Positions 1-10,701 of a stretch of 64,000 nucleotides of DNA are shown here, piece after piece. A program made the translations under genes and the position numbers. The stretch comes from Tilletia caries (lineage: Eukaryota > Basidiomycota > Exobasidiomycetes > Tilletiales > Tilletiaceae): the NCBI GenBank assembly GCA_032718865.1, contig JALUTQ010000020.1:372001-436000 (forward strand), read 5' to 3'. Each line of letters begins with the position of its first letter. The first letter of the stretch is position 1. The notes below the pieces were generated by a model that was not told where the DNA came from, ran no database searches, and saw only the letters and a program-made list of their open reading frames with translations.

Positions 1-1571
1 GCCACCAACATCGCCGAGACGTCCATCACGATCGACGGGATCTACTACGTCATTGACCCCGGCTTCGTCAAGCAGAACGCGTACGACCCGCGATTGGGCA
101 TGGACAGTCTAGTCGTAACACCGATCTCGCAGGCCCAGGCCAAGCAGCGCTCCGGTCGCGCGGGACGGACGGGTCCGGGGAAGTGTTATCGGTTGTACAC
201 GGAGGCTGCGTTCCGGAACGAGATGCTGCCCACGCCGATCCCGGACATCCAACGTCAGAATCTGAGCAATACCATCCTGATGCTCAAAGCGATGGGCATC
301 AACGACTTGCTCAACTTCGACTTCATGGACCCCCCGCCCGCGCAAACGCTGCTCACAGCTCTCGAACAGCTCTACGCGCTCGCAGCTTTGGACGACGAAG
401 GGTTGCTGACGAGGTTGGGACGACAGATGGCGGATTTCCCGATGGATCCGCCGTTGGCGAAGATGCTGATTGCGAGTGTGGAGCTGGGGTGTAGTGAGGA
501 GGCGCTGAGTATTGTGGCTATGATCACGGTGGGGAATGTGTTTTATCGGCCGAAGGAGGCGCAGACGCAGGCGGATGCGAAGAAGGCGAAATGTGAGTTT
601 TGCCTTTTTCCTTTTTCCTTTTTTTCCACTGAGGGGGGATGTGGCTTGAGAGGGGAAACTGACACATAACATTTTTCTTTTTCCAATCGTCTGCCCTTTT
701 CTTTGGTCAGTCTTCCAAGCGGAGGGAGACCATCTTACCTTGTTGACCGTGTACAATGGTTGGGCGGCGTCTGGCTTTTCGCAGCCGTGGTGCAAGGATA
801 ACTTTGTGCAGGGGCGTTCGATGCGACGGGCGCAGGATGTGCGGAAGCAGTTGATGGGCATCATGGATCGGTGAGTTTGGTTTCTCTCCCTTCCCTTGTT
901 TCAACAATCTTTGCGCCTGCTTTTTCTTTGTCGATGCTGACTCATTGTCGATCCATCACAGATACCATCACGATATCATTAGCTGTGGGAAGAACTACAA
1001 CCGTGTACGCAAGGCTGTATGCTCTGGGTATGTTGAATTCGATGGATGCTCAGCAAACTTATACCTTGATAATGATAAGCTTACCCTCACACCCCCATAC
1101 CCCCACCACAGCTTCTTCCGCAACGCCGCCAAAAAAGATCCCCAAGAAGGCTACAAATGCCTCGCCGAAGGCGGCTCGACCGTCTACATCCACCCCTCGA
1201 GCTCGCTCTTCACCCGCCAACCCGAGTTCTGCATCTACCACGAAGTCGTCCTGACCACACGGGAGTACATGCGCGAGGTGACTGCGATCGAGCCGAAGTG
1301 GCTCGTCGAGGTCGCTCCGCGGTTCTTCCGGTCGGCGGACCCGGCGCAGATTTCGAAGAGGAAGAGGGCGGAGAAGATTCAGCCTCTGTTTGGTGAGTTA
1401 CAGCTATTCTATCCCAACCCATTGTACTTTCTGTTTGTTGTGTTGGGCCGAGAGAACTGACCCGTTTCCATTTTCATTCGCTGGAATTCAGACAAGTACG
1501 CGACGCATCAGGACGAATGGCGGTTGTCGAAGCTCAAGCGTGCGACTCGGTCGAGCCAGACGTTTGGATGA
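1..1571 (+). CDS. PRP22: Pre-mRNA-splicing DEAH-box RNA helicase PRP22 (DHX8), 3' part
   Basis: The gene is cut by the window start; 392 C-terminal residues remain. Exons read as 1-592, 711-870, 962-1027, 1112-1392 and 1492-1571, all with GT..AG borders and matching phases. The visible part begins in helicase motif V ([13 protein letters not shown]) and continues through motif VI ([16 protein letters not shown]), the winged-helix and ratchet (HA2) region and the OB-fold (VYNGW, then YIHPSSSLF and [15 protein letters not shown]). The end ([27 protein letters not shown]) matches the PRP22/DHX8 branch better than PRP2, PRP16 or PRP43. By family knowledge the enzyme uses ATP to release spliced mRNA from the spliceosome in the nucleus. 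Nothing unusual is seen in the visible part. Confidence 0.93.
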
Positions 1572-2095
1572 AGGGGGCTGCTGCTCTTGGGAGGCTGCTA
1601 TGCTGGCGGCAGGGTCCACATCATGTTTACGCACACACTCCAAATCGAAACGATATCTTCCTTCGACCCCCTTGCTGGTCCTACTCACTTGCTTGTCAAA
1701 CCACCTTATTCATTCTTTCCCGCGCTTCTCGTCATGAGTGGGTCGGGGAAGGAGCAAGACAAGTCGCTGGGGACACATATGTATGCCATCCTGCGGTGAC
1801 TCTGAGAGGCAAAATGCGAAGAAAAAGTACCATGCCGATTCCGAAAGAGAAGTCGTGACTTTGTGCAACCCCAGCGCCAACCCTCCGCCGAGGGAGAAAG
1901 GACAGAGACCGTTCTCGAGCTTGCTGGCGTGTGAAGGAGGCGCGCGTTCCTTCCCCCCCGCCATATGTATACCAGTCCCGGGCGAAGACATAGCCAGCGC
2001 GCTGCACCCAGCCCCCATCCTGCAACCCCATCTTGCCCCCCCCCCCCCTTCCCCTCCCGAGCGCCTGAATCTCCTCCCACTGACAGTCCAACAGC
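1572..2095. other. Intergenic, convergent 3' regions
   Basis: About 520 bases between the stops of PRP22 (+) and DPM2 (-). It contains a C-rich run near 2038-2050. No ORF here looks like a protein family, so it probably holds both 3' UTRs. Confidence 0.6.
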
Positions 2096-2599
2096 TCACG
2101 CCCTGCGCTGCATCTCCCGTTCTCTCCGCTTCGCCGCCTCCTTCTGCATGATGTACCCCACGAAGGAACCGACGCCTCCGAGGCCGGCGACGAGCAGCAG
2201 TGCGGGACCTCGGACGGCCCAGACGCGGTCTGGGAAGTAGGCTTGGATGGGGGAGTCGGTTGGGAAGAAGGGCTGTGTGGGGATGAGGATCGCAGGGGAG
2301 GGAAAGGGAGGGGGGGGGGGGAATTCGTAAGTTCAGAACAAGGGGTGGGCGTCGCGCGCGTGGAGTGACTGGGTCTCAAACGTACAGTGATGAGTGCCCA
2401 GATGGAGTAGTATGTGAAAACGAAGGCGGCGATGAGCAGCATTACTCCGCCGACGAGGCGGTCTGATAGGGCCTGTTTGGGGAGTTACCACACAGGGAGG
2501 AGAAAGTGGAAGACCGAGAGAGAGAGAGAGAGAGCGCGCGATCAGCATTCGGGCGCAAGCGCAGGCGCGTGCCATGGGAAAGAGCGAGCCACGTACCAT
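2096..2599 (-). CDS. DPM2: Dolichol-phosphate mannosyltransferase subunit 2 (DPM2)
   Basis: Exons on the minus strand are 2599-2597, 2472-2386 and 2272-2096, giving an 88-residue protein. The first coding exon is only the ATG, which is followed directly by GTACGT. The product starts MALSDRLVGGVMLLIAAFVF and has two hydrophobic segments (about residues 10-29 and 55-74), followed by a basic tail (QKEAAKRRERE). Length, two-helix layout, the FTYYSIW-type first helix and the PFFP loop before IQAYFP match DPM2. In the family this ER membrane protein holds and stimulates the DPM1 catalytic subunit, which makes dolichol-phosphate mannose for GPI anchors and N-glycans. The ATG-only exon is unusual; another gene in the window (SF3B5) has the same design. 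Confidence 0.85.
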
Positions 2600-3212
2600 T
2601 GTGGGATGGAAGCTTTCCGATGTTGGTGGTTATGAAGAAGTACAAACGGAAGACAAGAAGGGGGGAACCTAGTATAGACGGAGCGCAAATGTCTCTCTGC
2701 TCATAGACCTAAGGAGAGAAATAGAAATAGCGTTGAACATGTAAGAGAAAGAGTGCATTACTTGAGCACCTCCGTTGCCTCGATATGGGGTGCGCCCTCC
2801 AGGGTAAATGCCAAGGGTGTGAATGCCGGTGAGCGAAATCGCCCGTGCGCAAGATCAGGGGAGCGAAGGTGGTGAAGCGGAGAACGAAGCTGAGATGGGC
2901 CTGAGGAAGAGGAATGTCAGTAAGGCTGAGCTTGAGCTCGTACCTCTTCACACTACTGCCGCTCCCTCGCCGACGGGCTGGCCAGGCCATGACTTTGACA
3001 CTCAGAAAGGCGGAACAGCGGGTGGCATTAGATGGTGCGAGACAAGAAAATAAGGACAGAGTGACTTGCAAGGTAGTTGGGGAGCAAAGAGAGCTTCGGC
3101 ACGGAGGGACATGCTCGTTGCAGTGTGGCAAATCATCGGGGGAAGAAAAGTCGGACCTTGAAGTGGATCGGTGGACATGAATGCTTGAGGACCTGCATGC
3201 GAATGCGAAAAT
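2600..3212. other. Intergenic; DPM2 upstream region
   Basis: About 610 bases between DPM2 and the DJ-1 gene, both read on the minus strand. A run of about nine AG units lies just downstream at about 2516-2534, inside the first DPM2 intron. I see no conserved coding signal. Confidence 0.5.
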
Positions 3213-4004
3213 TCAGAGCTTCTCGGAGAGGACCATGGGCTTCTCGACCTCCTTGCGCTTTTCTTCGCCAGCGAGAGCTTCGACGAGCTGGAGCGCAAAG
3301 GCAAGTGCCGTTCCTGGGCCGCGGCTAAGCATAGAAGGAGAACACGGCTCAGTCAGCATTGGCGCATACAAAAGGGGAAAAAAAAAGAATTGCCTGGAAG
3401 GGCTCATTCACTTACCTGGTGATCAGATTCTTGGCTACCACGACTCGGTCCTCCTTGTAGGTGTAATCTTTCAAAGTGCACAAACATCGATCAGCCAAAC
3501 GTTTTTGCAAGCGGAAAAGAGAGAGAGAGAGGAGAAACCCCAAGAAGGAACAAACTCACCGTTCTCGAGCTCAGCCCGGACACTAGGATGGGACGTAATC
3601 GCATTATCCTTCCCAATCCCCGCCGTCTTCGCCGCCAACGTACCCGCACAAATACACCCAATCAACGTCCCTTTACCATACGCAGCCGCAAGTAACGCCT
3701 GCACGTCCACATTCTCACTGATCGTCTTCGCACCCTCGACCCCACCGGGCACGATCAACGCGTCGTAACTCAAGCCCGCGCCGTCCTTGAGTTCGGGCAA
3801 CCGGAGGTCCGGGATGAGCTTGACGCCGCGGGAGCAGATGATGTGGGCGTCGGAGTGTGGGGTGGAGGGGGTAGGGGCGGTGGAGGAGGAGCCTACGAAG
3901 ACGGATTGGACTTGGATCCCGCCCCGGACTAGGACGTCGTATACCGTCACGGCCTCGAGTTCTTCGGTCCCGTGCGCGACGAAGATGAGAGCTTTGGGAG
4001 CCAT
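3213..4004 (-). CDS. DJ-1/PfpI family protein (PARK7-like)
   Basis: Three exons on the minus strand, 4004-3560, 3467-3416 and 3324-3213, give 202 residues, close to the 189-200 usual for DJ-1. The start MAPKALIFVAHGTEELEAV is the typical first strand; Glu17 corresponds to the glutamate that contacts the nucleophile. The nucleophile elbow is IGCICAG with the catalytic cysteine at Cys119. The end RGPGTALAFALQLVEAL is the conserved DJ-1 C-terminal helix. An ORF can be extended four codons upstream only with a TTG start, so the ATG at 4004 was chosen. Family members act as redox-sensing chaperones, deglycases or glyoxalases in cytosol and mitochondria; which activity applies here cannot be read from the sequence. 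Confidence 0.93.
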
Positions 4005-5136
4005 TTTTATGGTCAAATTCGGGCCTGGTTAGAGAGGGGGGGAAGAAGTCTTTGATTTGGGGGTGGTGGTCGATGTGTAGGAGCATTGCAAGCTTCCAAG
4101 CAAGTCCCGAATTCTCCCTTTGTTCGCTCGCTTCCCTTTGTTCGCTTCCCTTTGTTCGCTTCCCTTTGTTCGCTTCCCTTTGTTTGGCGTAGACCGCAAG
4201 CCGGCCTTCTGAGTCCATCACTCCATCCCCTTCCTACCTCGCTTTCAGCGTCTGGACCAAGGCGTCGCGCCGTCGTCAAGCAACCATCCTCACACGGCCC
4301 TCTTCCTGCCTCGTCCCGGTCGCAGCCTCGCAGCGTCGCCGAGCGTGTCTCAAAGGGCGATGACCGAGCAAAAAAAACAACCATCGCCTTCTCACATCAC
4401 CTCCTCCCCAGTCGTTAGAATCTTCTCAAAGAACAAACATCAATCAAACCAAGACTGGCTGAACGCTGAACAAGGGACGACAAGAGGAACAGTGTTGAGT
4501 TCAGGAGTGCAAGAAGAACGAAGAGATAGAGAGAGAGTCGAGAACAGAGTAGTCGAGAAGAGAAAACGAGAAAAGCGAGACTTGAGTTTCTTTGGATGAT
4601 TGAGACGAGAGATAGAGTCGAGAACAGGTGTAAGAAACCATGGAGGGGTTGAAGGGGGTTAGTGCCTAGTGGGGGGGGGGTGCAGATCTGCAACTGTACA
4701 ATGCGGGGAGGCTTGGAGGGGAAGAAGAGAGTAGAAGAGGGGGGGAGGGGGGAGTAGAGACTCCTTTGCGTTGGGGGGGGGGGGGGGATGCATTTGATGT
4801 GGGAAATAATTCGCCTGGGACGTGGTGGATCATGAAAATCGACTCGAGGCCTTGAGGATGCTCCGGGGATGTGGGAAGGACGTTCAATAATCTTTGCCGA
4901 GATTCGAAGAAGGAACTTCCAGGTGCGGCCGACTTCGGGGGGGGGAGCAAGGCCGGGGCCGATCGGATAGAATGGAGGGGATTGGGAGGCCCTTGACGTC
5001 CCGAGGGAGCCTCACCCCATCGTCACTCCAGAAAGAGATGAGCAGAAACAGAAGAGGAGCCGGCCGAACCCGAAGGGGGGAGAAAGAAGAAAAAACCGTC
5101 CATATGTCGGGGGTCGGATGGCGTGATGGGTGATGT
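4005..5136. other. Intergenic, repeat-bearing
   Basis: About 1.1 kb between the DJ-1 start and the cyclin stop. It contains a 14-bp tandem repeat (4129-4184) and long G runs near 4671-4680 and 4774-4787. Open frames here have no recognisable domain and no exon chain. Confidence 0.5.
4129..4184. repeat. 14-bp tandem repeat, about 4 copies
   Basis: The unit CGCTTCCCTTTGTT repeats four times head to tail, with a partial unit before it. It lies upstream of the DJ-1 start on the minus strand. Confidence 0.9.
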
Positions 5137-6923
5137 TCACAACGACTCCACAGTAGAAGGCGTCCCACCCCCCTCCGAGTCCGTCCCCGTCCCCGGCCTC
5201 GGAATATCCTCCCTCGCAAAAAGGTCAATCCTCAACACCTCGCTCTCCCGCACATCACCATCCTCATCCTCAGCCGAGACAATAGCATGCGCAAAGTTCC
5301 GGCTCATATAGTCCCGCACATACGAGCTCGCCCGCATGAACCGCTTGCTCGCATACTTCTTGTGGAACTGCGCATGCTCCACGGGACGGCAGACAAAGTC
5401 CAGCATGATCTCCGCCGTGCCGAGCAGCTCGGGGACCGAGTACGACGAGTAGTGCACAAACGTCGGTGTCCATGCGCCTCGTTCCAGCACCAGCCGGGCA
5501 GCCCAGAAGGCAGAGGCGGCGATCAGCGATGGTTGCGCATGCAGCAGCCGGTGGTCCACACCCGAGATCTCCATAAAGAACTTGGCAACGGTCCGGGTCT
5601 GGGTGTCGTACCCGTCCGCCTTGGAGATCCGACGGAGGAAGTGGATCGGGTTCGGGTAGCTGAGGTCGTACTCAAGCACCCGGAGCATGTACCGCTCGGC
5701 ACGGAGGATCTCCTCCTCGGTGTAGCCGCTGTCGGTGACGTAGATAAAGTTGCTGATCGCCGGGCAGAGGCACTCCTCAAACTTGGCAGCGATGAACATG
5801 GCGGTGATGCCGACGAGCTGGAGCTTGCTCATGTAGATCGTCCGTTTGCTGAGGAAGCGATCCAACAGGTTGAAGGACAGATAGAGTGTCTCTGGCAGCA
5901 GGCGGAACTTGGTGTGAATGTCGATCATCCAGTCGGCAAGGACACCTCGGAGGTTCCAGTTGATATCTCTTTGCATGTCCATGTAATCAGGTGTGGGCAT
6001 CGTCTTGAGCTGTTAAGGGGAAGAAAGCGATATCTAATCAGCAGCTGGCCTAACTCGATGATGGGGAGAAAAAGAAAACGGGACGTACCTCGAGCACTTT
6101 CAGGTAGTCGAAGATCTCGTCGTGGTACTCGGCCACCATCAGCGGGTCGTTTACATCTTCTTCATCGAGGTTTTCCCATCCGTGATCCTTGGGGAGTTCG
6201 ACGACCTGCTCCTTAGCCGACGCTTCTTGCGACTTGGACGTTGTAGCAGCTGCCGACTTGGGGTCCATCTTGAGTCTCTTTGCTTCCCTTGCTTGGGCAT
6301 CTTGGATCTCAGCCAGGGGGTCGTCCTTGTTGGCCCGGGAGTGGGAACGGACCTTGCCGACGACGACGTTGGATGCGGCCGTTTTTGATGAACTGGCAGC
6401 GGCAGCTGTGTTTGATGTTGTTGTAGTTGTTGACCGAGAAGTGGTGGCCAGTCGACGGGCAGCGACGGTGGGGGCCGAGGAGGCGCTGATGGTCCGGGCG
6501 TGGCCTGACATGGCGCGAACGGTAGACTCCTTGACGGCAGCCTTCTCCTTCCCTGCACCGCCCTTGTTGAGCAAGGCGGCCTTGGAGCCTTCGGCCGCCG
6601 AACCAGCAGCGGCGCCAGTCCGGTTGGCATTGGTGCGGTCACCGAGGGCCGTTCGTCGTCGAGCAGCGGCAACCGTGTTGGCGACGGCGTTCTTGGCCGA
6701 TGTTGTTGCGGCTGTGTTGGACTGACTGCGTGACCGAGTCGTCAGCCGAGTTGCAGCTCCGTTCTCCTCCTTGGTGCTGGGGGCTGCCCGGGAACGGGCA
6801 GTAGCACGGGGGACGGCCTATGGGTAGGACGGTCGAAAAAATTGGATATGATGTTCTTCATCTGTGAGCTCAGAACAGATACCAAGATGTGTTATGGCAG
6901 ATGCTTACGGTGTTAGAAGCCAT
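5137..6923 (-). CDS. B-type (mitotic) cyclin
   Basis: Minus-strand exons 6923-6909, 6817-6089 and 6009-5137 give 538 residues. The first exon encodes only MASNT. A long basic, Ala/Ser/Thr-rich N-terminus holds a destruction box of the form RxxLxxxxN (RTALGDRTN), the APC/C degron of mitotic cyclins. Two cyclin folds follow: the cyclin_N box starts about YHDEIFDYLKVLE and PTPDYMDMQRDINW, with MRAIL-type RGVLADWMIDIH, then LYLSFNLLDRFLS and LVGITAMFIAAKFEE; the C-terminal fold runs to about residue 480. The last 60 residues are acidic and Ser/Thr/Pro-rich. By family this is a regulatory subunit of Cdk1, probably for G2/M. The subtype (Clb1- or Clb2-like) cannot be decided without a tree. Confidence 0.95.
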
Positions 6924-7280
6924 GTTTTGTGAGGTGAGGAGGGGATAATGACGAGGGAAGGTTGCTACAGAATGGTAAGAGAGTCAAGGTGAAAAATGAC
7001 ATGGGCCAAGTAAGGAAACGTGGTGTGAGTATAGAAACACAAGCTATCACATTACCTGGCAGCTGTGAATTGCTACCAGAACAGTGCGAGATGTGTGTAA
7101 CTGGGAAAGTGTGAGGGATACGTACCTCGGAGACTCAGACAGCAGAGCCGAAGTGAGCGATGAAGTCTTAGGACCTTGTTGGCGGAGCGCTTGAAGGCAG
7201 GCGAGACTGTCGAGCTATGGCAGTGGACCTAGAGGCCGGTATGCCTTCGATGTTCTGACGAGGGGGGAGATGGGGAAGGG

Positions 7281-7345
7281 TGTGTGAGGTCGAGGTCGAG
7301 GTCGGAGGTCGGAGGTCGGAGGTCGAGGTGAAGGTCGAGGTGGTA
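7281..7345. repeat. Degenerate GAGGTC tandem repeat
   Basis: About ten copies of GAGGTC or GGAGGTC in a row, with single-base variants. Probably a minisatellite in the cyclin 5' region. Confidence 0.8.
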
Positions 7346-7455
7346 CGGGGGATGCGGGAGGGTGATCAGCAACAACACACGCTGCGAGGCCGAGACGTGC
7401 AGGCGGGTGACTGTATGCGAGCGGGTGAGTTGGGAGTCGACGGAGAGAGGGAGGT

Positions 7456-7482
7456 GATGGTGATGGTGATGGTGATGGTGAA
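7456..7482. repeat. GGTGAT hexamer repeat
   Basis: Four to five copies of GGTGAT in a row. Confidence 0.8.
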
Positions 7483-8255
7483 GAGTGAGAGTGAGTGAGA
7501 ATGGTGAACCTGAAGCAGAGAGAGAAAGACGATCAACAACAGCCCCGTTGTAATCAATCCGACGCGCCTTTGTAACCAGTCCAGACGCGATTTGTAATGG
7601 CGCGACGGGCGGCGAAGTGCGCGCGCGTCGTCTAACAACCCAAGCCTCGCACGACCGCGTCCAACAACACCAACAGAAAAACGCGCCAACGCGACCAACG
7701 CGCGACGGGAACATCGCGCATCACGTGAGCTGTTCTCAGACCGTCACCACTCACCACCGCCCACCGCCCGTTCTCGCTTCCCTCAAACGCTCTCAGCTCG
7801 CAACTTCCCAATCCAAGCATCCAACGCGTCTCTCTCGAACGCGCTCAGCAGCGAGAAAGGGGGTCAACGCGACCTTCCCCGCCAGCGACGCGCTGGTCGC
7901 GACACCACGGGGTCCCAACGCGCTCGCGGATGCGGCCCGTTCTGAGATCTGAGATGAGAAAAGTGAACCATATGCATATCCTGTTTTTCATGTGGCTGAT
8001 CGTGATGCTGGAGACTTGGGACTTGGAGGCGGCCGAGAGAAAGGCCGTGTGGGAACTCTGGGACAACACATGGTCGTGTGAGCACGGTCACTTCTTTGGA
8101 TTGCCTCTATCAACGCAAGGTCGCATCATCAAGCTGTCTTGGAAGCGGATCGGGTGCCAGCTGGACGGTGGGCAGCATGATGACTGGATAGAGAATGGAG
8201 ATCATGGCATTTCTACGTAGTCCGTCATCCCGACCCGCTGAAGGGGGATGCAATT

Positions 8256-10620
8256 CTATAGGTAGAAGTGAGCAGTCTCGAGGATGGTCGCAAGCGCAAC
8301 CTGAGTCGCGCCGCGAAGCTGGTCAAAGTCGTAGCCCGTCCGGTTGCTGAAAAACGCAAAGCAAGATGGTCAGTGAGGCCCCCCCCTGAGCGTGGTGCTG
8401 AAGATACGTACGTCAGGTCGTAGGACTGGTGGTATGCCGGGTCGGCAATCGCACCGTTACGCTCAAAGAGCCAGGTGGCAGGGAAGCCCTCTGGAAGAGA
8501 TAGAGGCACAGGACATGCTTGAGTGTCCGTGTTTGCACAGTCAGATTGACATTCAAAGCGCTCAAAACTCACCTTCCCAGTACGACTGGTGGTCACTGCA
8601 ACACGCCGTGCAGTACCCCGTCACAAGTTCCTGAAAACGAAGATCTCCCACATTCAGCTCCCCAACCCTTCCAGAGACGCGGCGAGATAAACGGGTGTTC
8701 TCCACTCACAGGGGTGTAAAGCTGCGCCAGCGATTGCACATACTTCGTCGCCGAGTCCGTCGCAAGCCGATTCGGGAACGCAAGCTGAGGCGGCTCGCCC
8801 GGCTGGTGGAATGCGACCATGTCCGCCTGCAGCGCCAGACGCACCGCCTCCTTCTTCTCGCGCAACAGGCGGGCGTAGTGCTTGGATCCGATCAGACCTG
8901 GGGTTGAGACACAAGAGAGATGAGCGGGATGAAAGATGGGAGATGCAAGCGCCTTTGTGGGGGCACTCACCTTGCTCTTCTCCACTGTGGGCGACGATGT
9001 GGACGTCGCGGGCGAAGCGCAAGCGGTACTCGCCAATGACGCGAGCGAGACCAAGCACGAGCTAGCAAAGGGTGAACGACGCGGTTCAGCATTCATGTAC
9101 TTCAGTCAGAAATATTGCGGAAGGTGACTTACTGTGGTACCACTGCCATCGTCGTCACCACCGGGCGCCTCGATGTCTGTGTTTTCCGAAACTGTCAGCA
9201 AAGAGGGTACTGGAATCTGAGCAGATAGCAGGAATGAACACTCACATCCAAAGGTACCTCTGCTATCGTAGTGAGCCGAGACAAGGACCAACCCCTCCGC
9301 CTCCTCCTCGCCCTTGACCGCCACCAACCTCTTCTTCTCCGCAGCAACAGCCTCCGGATCACTCTTGATAGTACAAACGACATTCGGCGCAAAAATCGGA
9401 TCATACTCATGCAAATGACACTCCGCCCCCGCGACCCATTCCAACGACGCCTGCATCTGGCTCAACACCCACTCGGCCGCTTGACGCCCGCCGGCGGTGG
9501 CACTATGCCGCGTCACCCATCCGGGGTTGGCGTCTTCGGCTGTGAGGACGCGGGCGTCCTTCTGGAGCCGCTTGGTGGAGATCTGGTTCGAGGCTAGGAT
9601 GCTCGAGATCAGGCTGGAGAAGACGGGTTGCGGGTAGGAAGGCTCGGAGCTGTTCCCGGCCGGTCCGTCTGCGGTGGCAGAGAGGGATGCTTGTTCCGGG
9701 GAAGGGATGAGGGAGATGCGAGAGTCTGTGGGGAGGAAGAGCTCGTGCGAGAGCAGGGCTGCGTCGTCCATCTGGAGGAGAGCCCAGTATTTGTTCAAAT
9801 GCAGGAGCTGAACGTGTTCATGCAGGGTGTGAATGTCCGTGACACGCGCGACCTTCTCGCCTGTCTTATCAGCGGCGAAGATAGCTTGCGTGTTATCGTT
9901 GGCGGAGGAGTGAAGTGCGACGGATGGCGTGTCAAGGTCGGTAGACTCCCGCTTGAAGGAAGACCCGCCCAACAAGGCCCGCATCTGCTGTTCCCACGTC
10001 CACCGCTCCACCTCGCGCCTCGAGCCTTGAGCATCAATAACATCCAGCGTCTGCGCAGCCACATGCTGAAGAAGCATCGGCGATGCCCAGCTTGCATTGC
10101 TCCGCTCGTCCAGCAGGGACGGGTCGAGTGCTTCCTGGGCGACGAAGACGAGGTGCTTGTGGGGAGAGGTGATGGAGGGGAGGATGCTGTCGATCTGGAG
10201 CGGGATTTGCGTGCTTGGAGAGGACTCCTGGAGGGTGATGGCGCAGGATGATGATGTACTCTCGTGCGCGGACCACCAGAGCGCAACCTCTGACGCAGGC
10301 TCATTCTTGCTCATCAACACAGGCGGACTGACAGCATACTGCCCCGCATACAGCACCTTCGCCGGAGCCTGGCATGATGCAGGAGTCGTCGACGCAGCAG
10401 CGAGGAGGGAGTCCGAGAGGAGCTGCGTAAGCTTGGCGGGGTGGAGGTAGGGCTTGAAGCCGGTGGTCTGGGCTGCGGGTGGTGTGCGTGCGATGATGAG
10501 CGACCATGAGGGTGCGTCTTCTGCAGCAGCAGCGGGAGCGGGAGCGGCGGCGGAAGGTCGGATGCCTGTCGCGAGTGCGAGCAGCAGAGACGCAGCGACG
10601 GTTCCTGAGAAGACGCGCAT
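8256..10620 (-). CDS. Secreted or vacuolar M28-family aminopeptidase
   Basis: Seven minus-strand exons (10620-9246, 9176-9133, 9061-8971, 8897-8710, 8630-8573, 8490-8412, 8346-8256) give 641 residues. The N-terminus has a signal peptide: Arg, then a run of hydrophobic residues (SLLLALATG), then Ala/Pro-rich sequence. The M28 metal ligands are all present in order: AHYDSRG (His), PGGDDDGSG (Asp), HSGEEQG (catalytic Glu and Glu ligand), QADMVAFH (Asp) and CCSDHQSYWE (His). This supports an active two-zinc aminopeptidase. The roughly 430 residues before the catalytic domain resemble no family I can name. The hAT element lies 82 bases upstream of the ATG. The neighbouring SLD3-like gene is divergent, so the two once shared a promoter. 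The substrate cannot be predicted. Confidence 0.9.
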
Positions 10621-10693
10621 CTTGTTCCGTGTCTGGGGGAGGCAGCGCGGATGGTGGACGTATGTATGGCTGGATGGCGAGTCCGAGCGCAAG

Positions 10694-10701
10694 GTCACCC
10701 T
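10694..10701. repeat. Target-site duplication, left copy
   Basis: GTCACCCT directly precedes the hAT left end (CAGTGTTGG). The same 8 bases follow the right end at 13289-13296. Confidence 0.9.

Larger units (their letters stand above)
6924..8255. other. Intergenic with simple repeats
   Basis: About 1.3 kb between the cyclin start and the peptidase stop. It holds GAGGTC-type repeats (about 7281-7345) and a GGTGAT repeat (about 7456-7482). Around 7540-7950 the sequence is rich in GCG-containing words. ORFs here look like shadows. Confidence 0.5.

Noticed and set aside
109..864. Long open frame on the minus strand opposite PRP22
   Set aside because: It is the antisense shadow of a conserved helicase coding region; composition is Arg/His-rich and no family fits.
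5287..6216. 309-codon frame on the plus strand across the cyclin gene
   Set aside because: Antisense shadow of the cyclin coding strand, without splice signals or family motifs.
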